From the NCBI GenBank assembly GCA_018383815.1, contig JAHAWU010000023.1, positions 1 to 35,320 on the forward strand: a DNA stretch of 35,320 bases, given 5' to 3'. Position numbers and translations under genes: made by a program. This document shows, piece after piece, positions 25,301-34,474 of this stretch. Source of the DNA: Candidatus Jordarchaeia archaeon. GTDB lineage: Archaea; Asgardarchaeota; Jordiarchaeia; Jordiarchaeales; Jordiarchaeaceae. Under the pieces are notes generated by a model. It saw nothing but the letters and a program-made list of their open reading frames with translations. It made no database searches and was not told the origin of the DNA. Positions within the stretch are counted from its first letter, which is position 1, and each line of letters begins with the position of its first letter.

Positions 25301-26455
25301 TTGAGGAGAGTAGCAATCTGCGGTCGCTCCCTATGTAAAGTCGGAAATTATTACAGCAAATCCCTCCGCGAGCTATTCGCTGGAGTTGCTCTGGATGCAA
25401 TAGAAGATGCTGGTAATCCTCACTTAGACGCAATGTACATAGGAAATATGTCTGCAAGTGAGTATTTTTCTCAGAAGAACATTGGTGTTCTCCTATCTGA
25501 TTCCATAGGTTTAAAATCTACACCCTGTGTACTTGTGGAGTGTGCCGATGGGTCCGGTGGGGCTGCCCTTTATGAAGGTTTCAAGTCGGTTGCTTCAGGG
25601 CTTTATGATTTCGTTATTGTGGTGGGGGTGGAAAAAATGTCAGAAGCTACAAGGGGGGAGAATAGGAGAATAGGTTCTATGGCAGTTGAGCAGGAATATG
25701 AGGCATTTCATGGTCTATCCCTTGATGGGGAATTCGCGATAATTATGCGTTACTATATGCATCATTATAATGTATCAAAAAGGCACTTCGCCCTATTTGC
25801 AGTTCAGATGCATAAAAATGCAGCTAAGAACCGGTATGCTCAATTACCCTTCGAAATATCTGTGGAAGATGCGTTAAATACGCAAACAGTTGCTGACCCG
25901 CTGACCTTATTCGATACAGCCCCGACTGGAGACGGAGCAGCGGCAGTTATTTTGTGCCCTTTGGAGAAAGCTAAAGAATTCACAGACACTCCCGTAGAGA
26001 TAGTGGGCGCGGGGCAGGCGAGAGATACTTTAGCACTTTACGATAGAAAAAACATACTTACTTTTAATGGGACATCAAAGGCTTCTAAGATGGCACTGGA
26101 ACATTCTAAATTAAAAATTTCAGATATAAATTTATTTGAAATACATGATTCTTACACTATTTCTGGATTCCTTGCTTTGGAAGATTTGGGTCTCATCGAG
26201 AGAGGGAAAGTGGGGCAAGCTGTTGAGGAGGGTCTAATTGACTTGGATGGGCCTATACCTACCAATTTAAGTGGAGGCCTTAAGGCGAGAGGACACCCTA
26301 TGGGTGCTACTGGCGTTTATCAAGCAGTAGAGGCTACACTTCAGCTTCGAGGCGAGGCTGGAAAAAATCAGGCGGATCCTGCAGAAGTAGCACTGATACA
26401 AAATGCTGCAGGCATAGGATCCTTGGTAAGTGTACATATTCTCAAAAGAGTTTAA
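25301..26455 (+). CDS. Archaeal acetoacetyl-CoA thiolase
   Basis: Thiolase that makes acetoacetyl-CoA for MvaS, 384 residues, of the archaeal SCP2-thiolase-like type. Active-site Cys81 lies in VLVECADGSGGAAL, the His of FEIHDSYTISGF follows, and the C-terminal GGLKARGHPMGATG carries the second catalytic His. An Asp-Gly insertion-like ADGSGG replaces the bacterial ACxSG. I start it at the TTG at 25301, because GGAGG lies 8 nt upstream and the product begins MRRVAICG; a longer frame from 25262 would leave that site inside the gene. The stop is 8 bp before the DUF35 frame, so the two are co-transcribed. Confidence 0.94.
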   Translation: MRRVAICGRSLCKVGNYYSKSLRELFAGVALDAIEDAGNPHLDAMYIGNMSASEYFSQKNIGVLLSDSIGLKSTPCVLVECADGSGGAALYEGFKSVASGLYDFVIVVGVEKMSEATRGENRRIGSMAVEQEYEAFHGLSLDGEFAIIMRYYMHHYNVSKRHFALFAVQMHKNAAKNRYAQLPFEISVEDALNTQTVADPLTLFDTAPTGDGAAAVILCPLEKAKEFTDTPVEIVGAGQARDTLALYDRKNILTFNGTSKASKMALEHSKLKISDINLFEIHDSYTISGFLALEDLGLIERGKVGQAVEEGLIDLDGPIPTNLSGGLKARGHPMGATGVYQAVEATLQLRGEAGKNQADPAEVALIQNAAGIGSLVSVHILKRV

Positions 26456-26463
26456 ATGCTCTG

Positions 26464-26883
26464 GTGAGAGAGGAAATGGGATTACCAAATTTGTGGAGAG
26501 AAATACCTCAGAGATACAGGTTAGAAGGGGTTACTTGTAAAAATTGTAACTCCTCCTTTTTTCCACCTAGAATCGTTTGCCCAAACTGCGGAAGTAAAGA
26601 GTTGAGCGTTCAAAGACTTCCAGATAAAGGAAAAGTTTTATCGTATACCATAATAAGAAAACCACCTAATAATTTTGAAAGATATGCACCATACCCTGTA
26701 GCTTTAATTGAATTATTAGAAGGAGTGAAAGTAACTTGCCAATTAACAGACTGCGATATTGATGAAATATTTATTGGTATGCCAGTAGAAGCTACACTTC
26801 GTAAGGTAAAAGAAGACGGTGAAGATGGCGTAGTTTATTATGCGATTAAATTTAGACCTCTGATTAGGAAAACGGTTGAGTGA
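26464..26883 (+). CDS. DUF35 OB-fold scaffold protein
   Basis: A 139-residue (or 135) protein with an N-terminal zinc ribbon (CKNCNSSFFPPRIVCPNCG, about 26-44) and a C-terminal OB fold with PYPVALIELLEGVKV. In archaea this protein bridges thiolase and HMG-CoA synthase and holds a shared CoA site, which prevents loss of acetoacetyl-CoA. The frame opens at GTG 26464, but ATG 26476 has GGTGAG at a good distance and gives MGLPNLWREIPQRYRLEG, the more usual N-terminus. It follows the thiolase gene directly. Confidence 0.93.
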   Translation: MREEMGLPNLWREIPQRYRLEGVTCKNCNSSFFPPRIVCPNCGSKELSVQRLPDKGKVLSYTIIRKPPNNFERYAPYPVALIELLEGVKVTCQLTDCDIDEIFIGMPVEATLRKVKEDGEDGVVYYAIKFRPLIRKTVE

Positions 26884-27458
26884 AAAACTAAAGGTAAGTA
26901 TGTGCATATGAATTTTAAAATCAGTTTACTAAAATTGGTATTATTCTAAGGTATTTCTCTTAAATGTTTGAATTTTGGAAGGCTATCAGTGGAGCTATAA
27001 CGTCTCATCGAAGTGTTTGCGGTTTATTCTAAAGTTACGCCATATACTTCATATGCAAAATTTATTGAATCATATACGATATATATGGAGAGAGTGTGGA
27101 GCCGCCTTTTTTAAAGATAAAAATCATTTTTTGGGCCCTTTAGATTTGTAAAAGTGACGTTTGGTTTGGTTAAAATGGAGCGGCCGAACAATGAAGTGAT
27201 AAGATATGGGTGTTCATTGTTTCGTTTTTCGAAAGTGATTACCAGATGCCGCCAAAAAGTATTGGTGTTGAATCATTTATAAACCACACGTTACCTTCCG
27301 CAGCAATACCCATTTACATCCCCTTCAGTATTACGATTTCCAAGTTTCGAAGGAGGCAGTCCTTTATACCTCATCAAAGATGAGACAAAAGTTAAATTTA
27401 GCATAGTTGTGTAATATTTGAAATAAATGGAATTTAAATAATATTACAGGGGTCTAAT
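26884..27458. other. Gene-free region upstream of nrdD
   Basis: I see no gene in these 575 bp. AT-rich stretches alternate with GC-richer islands (around 27100-27190 and 27290-27370). A 45-codon frame at 27246-27383 (+) starts with ATG but looks like chance. A TATA-like AATTTAAATAA at 27429-27440 is about 25 bp upstream of the nrdD start. Confidence 0.5.
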
Positions 27459-29759
27459 GTGTCTGAAGGATTAGAAGATTGGAAGTTGACTTCAGCGGTT
27501 TTGTCTGCGTTATCTAGCGAAACACGTATACAGATACTAAAAGTTCTTAGTATGAAAAGTCCCCTCTCTTTTACTAAAATTATGCAACTATTAGATATGG
27601 ATCCAAAGAAAGAGGCGGGAAAGTTTGCCTACCATCTTGGTGAGCTGACAAAAAAGGCTCAATTAGTCGACTGTGATGAGGATAATAACTATACACTAAC
27701 GAGTTTGGGAGAAAAGACGGTTGAATTTATTAGAATGCTAGAGGAATTTAGTCGAAGGGAAAAGGGAGAGCTCTTCGTTAGGACATCGAGATTGGCGATA
27801 GAACGATTTGATAGGAAAAAAATTGCGGATTCGCTGATGAGGGAAGCTAGAGTTCCCAAGCAGCTTGCGGAAAATATTGCTATGGAAGCAGAAGAGCGTT
27901 TACTTAAATCTAAGATTAGATATTTAACCGCTCCCTTAATTCGAGAATTTGTTAATGCAATCTTGTTAGAAAAGGGATTAGAGGAGTATCGACATGCACT
28001 TACACGCTTAGGGCTTCCAGTATATGATGTTACGAGCATAATAAAAAACCCCAAGAGCGAGGTTTCGAATGCTGAAATAATACACAAACTGGCTGGTGAT
28101 GCTGTTCTAGAGCAGTATCTACTTTTAAAAATTTTACCTAGGGAAATAGCCGATGCCCATCTCTCCGGAGCCATACATATACCTGATGCCAGTTATTGGA
28201 TACTGCGCCCCAACAATATCCAACACGATATCTACAGTTTGCTATCTTTAAAATTTAGATTAGAGGAGAGAATATTTACTCAATTAAATAGAATAAATGA
28301 CCCTAAGACCCTAATTATGCAATTACCTAAGCTGTTAAACTTGTTTCAAACAGATTTAAGTGGGGAACAATCTTTAGATAATTTTAATTTTTTCATAGCC
28401 CCCTTTTTGAGAGGTCTGTCATATAATGAAATTAAGAAAATTACGCGTTATTTTATTAGTGAATTGTGTCACAATATGGGTCGTTCAATCAGCATTAATT
28501 TGGAACTTGTATTGCCTAAACATATTAAAAATAAACCTGCAATTGGCCCAAACTGGAAAACTGTGGGAAGATATCAAGATTTTGAGGGGGAGGCTCAGCT
28601 ATTTGTTGATGCTTTACTTGAAGTCTTACTGGAAGAAGAAAATTTAGCAGGAAAGCCCATTCTTAACTGTCACACAATTTTTAAATTAAGACCGGATATT
28701 TGGAAAAACGATGCTGTTTTACCAATTCTAAATAAGATATTTGAATTGTCAGCTAATTGGGGTAACTCCTTTTTTATAAATTTTTCACCTAAATGGCAGA
28801 ATGATAATGTTAACTATACCGGTGCAGCGGAACGTTTAGGCACAGACTGGAGTAAAGATTGGGAGCTTGACACTCTAAGGACTGGGAATCTTGGAACAGT
28901 AATTGTTAATCTGCCCCGAATCTCTTACGAGTCAAATGGCGATGATACACTTTTTTTCGAGTTACTTAATGAGAGGTTGGATATGGCTTCGGTGGTGCTT
29001 AAAATAAAGTCACAAGCTATTAGAGAAAGAATGTTTAACGATAGAACACTTCCTGCATTGGCTTCTGATTTAGACGGTGATTTATACTACAGAATTGATA
29101 ATGCAACTCACTCCTTAAGTTTTGTTGGACTAGATGAAGCGGTTAAGAAACATATAGGCGCCTCAATAGATAATAACAAGGCGTCTTTAGATTTCGCTAT
29201 AAGAATTCTAAAATATCTAAATGAATATACAGATGAGTTAAAAACTAACACGGGATTAAGATGGGTAGTAACTCAACCTGTAAGTGGCTATTATGTAAAT
29301 AGGCTAGCTAAGCTTGACGTTGAAATGTTCGGAAAAAAGAATGTTAGTGTGCGGGGCGTAGGCAACAACATTTATTATTCAACTAGTAATATCCGGATGT
29401 CAGCACCTCTAATGATCGACGAAAGAATAAGGATGGAAAGCATGTTTCATGCACTGCTTTTAGGTGGGCATTTAATGAATATCCCCCTTGGAAAGAAAGT
29501 TTCTTCTGATAAATTATTAGATCTCAGCGAAAAAATTTGTACAGAAACTCAAATAGGATGTTTCACCTTTACTAGATACCTCACATACTGTTCTCATTGC
29601 TTGGAATCGTTTAATGGCATTCAAAATAAATGCCCAAAATGTGGTTCTTCAAGCGATAACCTGGCGAAATATTGCCGAAGTATAGGACCTTACTTCATAT
29701 TACCCACTATTTCAAAATGGGAGGAACAAGAAATTAAAGAAGCTCATAACTATTTTTAG
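27459..29759 (+). CDS. nrdD: Anaerobic ribonucleotide reductase with an N-terminal winged helix
   Basis: Class III reductase, 766 residues, for making deoxyribonucleotides without oxygen. The order is an ArsR-like winged helix (1-95, LSSETRIQILKVLS), an ATP cone (about 104-190, LIREFVNAILLEKG) and the catalytic barrel. The C-terminal zinc site has Cys711/714 and Cys725/728, and the radical glycine is Gly743 in RSIGPYF. The finger-loop strand GTVIVNLPRISYE is present. Upstream of it, where many NrdD proteins have a Cys-Cys-Arg-Leu motif, this one reads TGAAERLG, so that cysteine is missing. Cys in ILNCHTIF may be the substrate-side one. GTG start. The activase gene nrdG is not in the window. 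Confidence 0.92.
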   Translation: MSEGLEDWKLTSAVLSALSSETRIQILKVLSMKSPLSFTKIMQLLDMDPKKEAGKFAYHLGELTKKAQLVDCDEDNNYTLTSLGEKTVEFIRMLEEFSRREKGELFVRTSRLAIERFDRKKIADSLMREARVPKQLAENIAMEAEERLLKSKIRYLTAPLIREFVNAILLEKGLEEYRHALTRLGLPVYDVTSIIKNPKSEVSNAEIIHKLAGDAVLEQYLLLKILPREIADAHLSGAIHIPDASYWILRPNNIQHDIYSLLSLKFRLEERIFTQLNRINDPKTLIMQLPKLLNLFQTDLSGEQSLDNFNFFIAPFLRGLSYNEIKKITRYFISELCHNMGRSISINLELVLPKHIKNKPAIGPNWKTVGRYQDFEGEAQLFVDALLEVLLEEENLAGKPILNCHTIFKLRPDIWKNDAVLPILNKIFELSANWGNSFFINFSPKWQNDNVNYTGAAERLGTDWSKDWELDTLRTGNLGTVIVNLPRISYESNGDDTLFFELLNERLDMASVVLKIKSQAIRERMFNDRTLPALASDLDGDLYYRIDNATHSLSFVGLDEAVKKHIGASIDNNKASLDFAIRILKYLNEYTDELKTNTGLRWVVTQPVSGYYVNRLAKLDVEMFGKKNVSVRGVGNNIYYSTSNIRMSAPLMIDERIRMESMFHALLLGGHLMNIPLGKKVSSDKLLDLSEKICTETQIGCFTFTRYLTYCSHCLESFNGIQNKCPKCGSSSDNLAKYCRSIGPYFILPTISKWEEQEIKEAHNYF

Positions 29760-30108
29760 AATATTTTAACCTCGCAATTTAAAACTTGGCCATTTTATCC
29801 ACATCTTCAAATAACACTTCCATAGTGCTGGTTTCGTGTGATGCGTCTTGCCCCTAGCCCGCCTCGACATCTTCTCCGCCCCCTCATTTTCTACACAAGC
29901 ATGTTAAAAAAATGGGAAAATGTGTCTTCTCAAGCCCGCAACAAAACCATTCCTTATTAAGTAGATGTGGTACTGGCTAGTTACATGTTTTTTATATCCT
30001 AATTTGCTGAAATAGGCAAAAAGCCGTTTTTCCCAATTATAGGGGAAAACACGCCATATAAAGAACAAAATAATAAATGAAAAATTGCCTAGATTCAAAG
30101 CATTAATG
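29760..30108. other. Gap after nrdD
   Basis: No clear gene. A minus-strand frame at about 29774-29869 would encode a very basic 34-residue peptide starting MSRRARGKTHHTK, but its support is too weak to call. The region separates two convergent genes and may hold their terminators. Confidence 0.4.
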
Positions 30109-30894
30109 TTATCTATTAGGGCTTGATTTATTGCTATATCCCCTTTTGTAAATTAGCTTTTTAATTAACTGCTTATCAACATCCCAGATCCAACGTATAG
30201 TATCTTCAAAATTCCGCATTTTAGATTTTTCTTCTCCGTATATTGTCTGAATTTTCGTTTCTGAAATTCTGAAGCCTTTCCTGTGAGCATCAATTAGTAT
30301 CTCTGTTTCAGCAGAAAACCTAGGGGCTGAAAATTCAACTTGTTCCAAAACATGTCGTTTGTACGCTCTAAAACCGCTTTGGCTATCTGTAACTGGTAGT
30401 TTAAAGTATAAGCGTAAAATAATTGTGGTTAACTTATTACTTAGAATTCGCATTCGTGGCATACCCTTTATTACACCAAGGAATCTTGAGCCTACCACTA
30501 TATCTGCATTTTCACTCTCCATAGTTTTAAGCAGTTTGGGTATTTCTTCTGGATTGTGTTGCAAATCTGCATCCAAAACAATTACTATATCCGCCCCCGT
30601 CTTTAAAGCTGCTTTGAAACCTGTTTTTAAAGCGGCTCCTTTACCTAGGTTTCTATAGTGCCGAACAACTGTAGCTCCTGCTTTTTTCGCCTCTTCGTAG
30701 GTACTATCTGTACTTCCATCATCTACAACTATTACTCCTTCAGAATACTTTAGAGCCGCCTGCACTGCTTTAGCGACTGTTTTTTCCTCATTGTATGCTG
30801 GGGAGACGCAAATTACTTTAGGCATCTCTTTTAACCGCTTCCTAATATTTCTGGATTGGTATATCTGTGCGTTTTTATAAAGTTTTAGGGTCAT
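30109..30894 (-). CDS. GT2 glycosyltransferase, dolichol-phosphate sugar synthase type
   Basis: A 261-residue family 2 glycosyltransferase. The nucleotide-sugar motif is VVDDGSTDST (57-65) and the metal-binding DAD is at 108-110 (VLDADLQHNPEEIP). SGFRAYKR and the FSAETEILIDAHRKG block are typical of dolichyl-phosphate mannose or glucose synthases. There is no transmembrane segment, so it belongs to the soluble, membrane-associated subgroup that charges a lipid carrier for glycan or N-glycan assembly. The start at 30894 has GAGG 5 nt upstream; a second ATG at residue 24 (MPKVICVSPAYNEE) is also possible. No neighbouring glycan genes are seen. The donor and acceptor are not known. Confidence 0.9.
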   Translation of the reverse strand: MTLKLYKNAQIYQSRNIRKRLKEMPKVICVSPAYNEEKTVAKAVQAALKYSEGVIVVDDGSTDSTYEEAKKAGATVVRHYRNLGKGAALKTGFKAALKTGADIVIVLDADLQHNPEEIPKLLKTMESENADIVVGSRFLGVIKGMPRMRILSNKLTTIILRLYFKLPVTDSQSGFRAYKRHVLEQVEFSAPRFSAETEILIDAHRKGFRISETKIQTIYGEEKSKMRNFEDTIRWIWDVDKQLIKKLIYKRGYSNKSSPNR

Positions 30895-31184
30895 TCAGCC
30901 TCGAAAAACACCGCTTATTCAACACGAATACACATTTTTCATGATTTTTAACTAGTTTTCACATTATGCAAAGCAATTATCTTTTCGACTTTTTATGAAA
31001 AATTTCTTTTATTTCGTCATATTACGAACTAAAGTATCAAGTTTGGGAAAACTTTTTATCTGGAAAGTATGTAAAACTAGAAAACATTAATCATGTTACA
31101 TATTCGTCTAAAAAGAGATGTTTCCCCACTTAATAATTTGCAACAAGTACTAGCACTATAGACAAATAGGTGTGTGAAGGAAAA

Positions 31185-32093
31185 ATGTTTGAATCACTGT
31201 TCAATGCAGGATCCACAAATATAATTTCTCTCTTAATTGGTGTTGCAGTAGTGGCTGGCTTTGGATTTGTCTCAATTAAACTGCGTGTGGTAGATTTTTC
31301 GGGGTTCCTAGCAGGGCTAGTTGTAGGTTTAGCTGTATGGATATTTGGTAATTGGGCTTGGTTTCTAATTATACTGGTGTTCTTCTTGGTCTCTGCGGCG
31401 TTCACAAAGTTTAAGTACGAGAGAAAGAGAAAACTAGGGGCAGCGCAAGAAAAAGGTGGAGCTAGGGCATGGACAAATGTTATCGCGAATGGGGGGCTTG
31501 CAGCTTTTCTGGCTGTGATGGAGGGGGTATGCCTGTTCTTTGTCCCCATAGGACGATTCGATATTTTCCTCGCAGGTTTTATCGGGGCTGTGGCTACTGC
31601 TGCTGCGGATACGTTAGCAACTGAGGTAGGCCTACTAAATCCTCGTCCCCCCCGACTAATCACTAACCTTTCTAAGAAGGTTGTACCTGGCACATCAGGA
31701 GGCGTCTCACCTCTTGGAGAGCTTGCAATACTTATTGGCGGCCTAATTACTGGTGGCGTAGCTTTCCTTATGCAAAACTTTAACCTTCTTGGAATTGGCC
31801 TGTTTCCCTGGTTAGATATATTTAACTTTGGGTTACCAACTGGTGTAAAGTTGATAATAATTGCTGTAGGTGCAGGGTTCATTGGAAGTACTGCGGATAG
31901 CTTAATAGGAGCCACGGTTCAAGCACTCTACAAATGTCCCGTCTGTGGAAAAATAACCGAGCACGATATTCATTGCGGAGAGATCACAGTTCATCTGAGA
32001 GGCCACAAAGCTATTGACAATAATATCGTTAATTTCGTCGCAACAGCCATTGGTGCAATTAGTGCATTCGCTATATACCTATTACTCTTCTAA
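31185..32093 (+). CDS. DUF92 integral membrane protein
   Basis: A polytopic membrane protein of 302 residues, DUF92/TMEM19 family (TIGR00297-like). About seven hydrophobic segments are visible. The family motif region GFIGAVATAAADTLATEVG and the conserved GTSGGVSPLGELA are intact. A plant relative, VTE6, is a phytyl-phosphate kinase, so a role in polyprenyl-phosphate metabolism is possible but unproven in archaea. Near the C-terminus a CPVCGK and a second Cys-His pair appear, then a last membrane helix. I start it at the ATG at 31185, which has AAGGA 5 nt upstream; a GTG at 31170 would add five residues. Confidence 0.9.
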   Translation: MFESLFNAGSTNIISLLIGVAVVAGFGFVSIKLRVVDFSGFLAGLVVGLAVWIFGNWAWFLIILVFFLVSAAFTKFKYERKRKLGAAQEKGGARAWTNVIANGGLAAFLAVMEGVCLFFVPIGRFDIFLAGFIGAVATAAADTLATEVGLLNPRPPRLITNLSKKVVPGTSGGVSPLGELAILIGGLITGGVAFLMQNFNLLGIGLFPWLDIFNFGLPTGVKLIIIAVGAGFIGSTADSLIGATVQALYKCPVCGKITEHDIHCGEITVHLRGHKAIDNNIVNFVATAIGAISAFAIYLLLF

Positions 32094-32114
32094 ATGAACC
32101 ATGAAAAATTATTC

Positions 32115-32375
32115 TTATTTTCTCTCATTTGAAACAGCTTTTTCCCCCTCATAAAAGGCGTCTACAAATTCGCTATACGCATCTACAGTTTCTGTCAATT
32201 TGGTTATTTTTACCTTTTTAGTTAGTCCGCAATTGCCGCAACCCACCGTTGCTAATTCCTCAGCTTTATTGATTTCCACCTTCACAGCATTCTCCCCACA
32301 GGAGGGGCATTCAAAAACGGTAGGTATTCGCCTTTCAGGTCTTCTTTGTACTTTTTTTCTTCTTCTACGCCCCAT
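32115..32375 (-). CDS. Transcription elongation factor Elf1-like
   Basis: An 86-residue zinc-ribbon protein of the Elf1 type. It begins MGRRRRKKVQRRPERR, a basic N-terminus like eukaryotic Elf1, then a CPSCG ... CGNCG ribbon (about residues 23-50) and an acidic C-terminal helix with VDAYSEFVDAFYEGE. Elf1 binds the elongating polymerase next to Spt4/5; archaeal homologues are found mainly in TACK and Asgard groups, which is useful for placing this organism. ATG start. It lies 26 bp downstream of nadE on the same strand, probably one transcript. Confidence 0.93.
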   Translation of the reverse strand: MGRRRRKKVQRRPERRIPTVFECPSCGENAVKVEINKAEELATVGCGNCGLTKKVKITKLTETVDAYSEFVDAFYEGEKAVSNERK

Positions 32376-32401
32376 ATTTTCACCCCTTTTTACAATTTTA
32401 C

Positions 32402-33238
32402 CTATAATCCTAATGGAACTCTCCAGTCTAAACTGGGAGTCCTGTATGCTATTTTAAAGATTACAGGACCTATCCTTTTATGTTCGCTCCTTCTCCACAT
32501 TTCTACTATTCTGTTAACTTTTTCAATTGGTATTTGGAGTTCTTCGGCAATTTCGGATTCATTCTTCCAATGTTCTAGACCGTAAAGTATCAGGTCAAGA
32601 ACACTGTAAGGAACGCCAATTTCAGATTCGTCGGTTTGACCCTTCCAAAGTCCTGCGGTGGGAATTTTGTCAATTATTTCTCTTGGGATATTTAGATAGT
32701 CCGCCAATTGGCGGACTTGAGTTTTATAGAGATCCCCTATCGGCAATATATCGGAGGCTCCGTCACCAAATTTGGTGAAGTAACCAATTAATATTTCACT
32801 TTTATTACTTGTACCAACCACTAGACGTCGTAACTTATTTGCATAGTAATAAAGTGTTATCATGCGTACCCTGGCCTTCACATTTCCAACAATCATGGGA
32901 GGATCAGCAGCATCTTCTACATAAGTAACCTTACAAGCATTTATTATAGGAGACACATCTATTATCTTATAGGGTATATTAAATTGTTCCGCTATTTTTA
33001 ACGCATCTTTAACATCGCTGGGCTCGCTATCTTTCTCAGGTAGCATAAGCCCCAACACTTTATCAGAACCTAATGCTCTAACACAGAGAGCTGCAACAAC
33101 GGAAGAGTCAATACCTCCACTTAGTCCTATTACTACACCTGAAAAACCTGCATCGATTACTTTAGCACGAATAAATTTGACGATGCGCTTTTCAACGAAT
33201 TCGGGATCTATACGAAGCGAATCTTGTGAGAGCTTCAC
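32402..33238 (-). CDS. nadE: NAD synthetase
   Basis: Ammonia-dependent NAD synthetase of 278 residues, which amidates nicotinic acid adenine dinucleotide. The ATP PP-motif is GLSGGIDSSVVAAL (about 38-51). GTSNKSEILIGYFTKFGDGASD and LYKTQVRQLA are the conserved substrate regions. No glutaminase domain is fused. GTG start. The gene is divergent from a nitrilase-family amidase gene 73-88 bp away. In glutamine-dependent NAD synthetases a nitrilase-type domain supplies the ammonia, so the neighbour may do this job in trans; this is inference. Confidence 0.96.
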   Translation of the reverse strand: MKLSQDSLRIDPEFVEKRIVKFIRAKVIDAGFSGVVIGLSGGIDSSVVAALCVRALGSDKVLGLMLPEKDSEPSDVKDALKIAEQFNIPYKIIDVSPIINACKVTYVEDAADPPMIVGNVKARVRMITLYYYANKLRRLVVGTSNKSEILIGYFTKFGDGASDILPIGDLYKTQVRQLADYLNIPREIIDKIPTAGLWKGQTDESEIGVPYSVLDLILYGLEHWKNESEIAEELQIPIEKVNRIVEMWRRSEHKRIGPVIFKIAYRTPSLDWRVPLGL

Positions 33239-33326
33239 TCCGAAACCACCACAGTATATAACTTAATAAAAGTTTATCAAACTACTATATTTCTCGAAAT
33301 ATATTAAACTGTTGGAGGAAAAAATT

Positions 33327-34145
33327 ATGAAAGTGAAGTTAGCCTTGGTGCAAATAATTCCTACACTTGGACACAAAGAAAAAAATTTACAAAAAATGGA
33401 AAGGGCTATATCTGAAGCTGCAAGTGAACAAGCACAACTAGTAATCTTTCCAGAACTTATTCTCACGGGCTATTCTTGCAAAGACCACTACTACTCCTTA
33501 GCAGAGAGTATCCCTGGGCCCTCTGTGAGAAAAATAGAGAATATTGCTAACAAAAATGGTGTATATGTAATTTTTGGAATGGCGGAAGAGGCAGAGGAGG
33601 GTGTGCTATACAACACGTCGGTAATGGTGGGCCCCAAAGGATACATTGGAAAATACAGAAAAAAATATTTACCAACGCATCTAGTTTTCGAAGAAAAAAG
33701 GTATTTTAGGCAAGGATATGAAACACAGGTTCTTGAAACCGAAATTGGAAAAATAGGTTTAATGATCTGCTATGATATATTCTTCCCAGAAATCGCCCGC
33801 CTGCTTACTATAAAGGGATCTCAACTGATAGTATGTATTTCCGCCTCACCTGGCACTCGTACAAGATACTTCGAAACATTTGCATCATCTAGAGCCATGG
33901 AAAACACTGTCTTTTTAGCATATGTAAATCTTGTAGGGGTTGAAGATGGCCTAATTTTTTGGGGCGGAAGCCGCATAGTAGGTCCAGACGGTACAGTGAT
34001 AAAGAAAGCAAAATATGACGAGGAAGATTTGATAATTGCAACAATCGACTATTCGGAGCTAAAAGCGTCAAGAATAGCAGCGCCTGTACTAAGAGATTTA
34101 AGACCAGAAATATTCGATGAACTCAGCCACCTAAGCAGAAAATAA
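33327..34145 (+). CDS. Nitrilase-superfamily amidase, possible glutaminase partner of NadE
   Basis: A carbon-nitrogen hydrolase of 272 residues. The Glu-Lys-Cys triad is visible: Glu43 in IFPELILTGY, Lys112 or 113 in YRKKYLPTH and Cys148 in MICYDIFFPE. FPELILTGYSCKD and KKYLPTHLVFEEKRYF match the glutaminase domain of glutamine-dependent NAD synthetases better than aliphatic nitrilases. Start ATG 33327 with GGAGG 10 nt upstream; a TTG at 33312 is in frame but overlaps that site. Divergent from nadE. The substrate could also be another amide, so the glutaminase idea is tentative. Confidence 0.9.
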   Translation: MKVKLALVQIIPTLGHKEKNLQKMERAISEAASEQAQLVIFPELILTGYSCKDHYYSLAESIPGPSVRKIENIANKNGVYVIFGMAEEAEEGVLYNTSVMVGPKGYIGKYRKKYLPTHLVFEEKRYFRQGYETQVLETEIGKIGLMICYDIFFPEIARLLTIKGSQLIVCISASPGTRTRYFETFASSRAMENTVFLAYVNLVGVEDGLIFWGGSRIVGPDGTVIKKAKYDEEDLIIATIDYSELKASRIAAPVLRDLRPEIFDELSHLSRK

Positions 34146-34274
34146 ACCACATCAATAGAAATAAGTTTTTACCAAATCTATTATCTACTAATAGAGTATT
34201 TAGAAGAAACAAAGTAATCAAAAAAGGGTAGAAATAAATATATTCAAAAACCATTATCAAATAATAGATAGGTA

Positions 34275-34442
34275 GCCGGGATAGCAAAGTGGATAATCCC
34301 CCAAAAATCCACATTACTGCGCTGATTGAATAGGTTGTTCCCTCAAGCGTAAGCCTTGAGAGCCAGTATCCCGCAAGGGATGCGTGGGTTCGAATGGAAG
34401 CCAGAAACCCTTGCTTCCCAGAGCGTCCCACTCCCGGCGCCA
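34275..34442 (+). tRNA. tRNA-Ser(UGA) with three introns
   Basis: Acceptor GCCGGGA (34275-34281) with TCCCGGC (34432-34438), G73 at 34439 and encoded CCA at 34440-34442. Three insertions must be removed to obtain an 85-nt tRNA with full stems: 34293-34313 in the D loop (21 nt), 34325-34352 in the anticodon stem between 29 and 30 (28 nt) and 34396-34426 in the T loop (31 nt). The joined anticodon arm is CTGGC CTTGAGA GCCAG, anticodon TGA. The variable arm ATCCC GCAA GGGAT is uninterrupted. The T-loop intron has a strong GGAAGC...GCTTCC hairpin. It lies 32 bp from the archease gene. Confidence 0.9.
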
Positions 34443-34474
34443 TAATTATTTCTGTGGAGTTATAACAGATTAAA

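Noticed and set aside
29774-29869. Basic 34-residue frame after nrdD
   Set aside because: It looks superficially like a ribosomal protein because of Arg and Lys content but matches none, and it has no supporting start signals.
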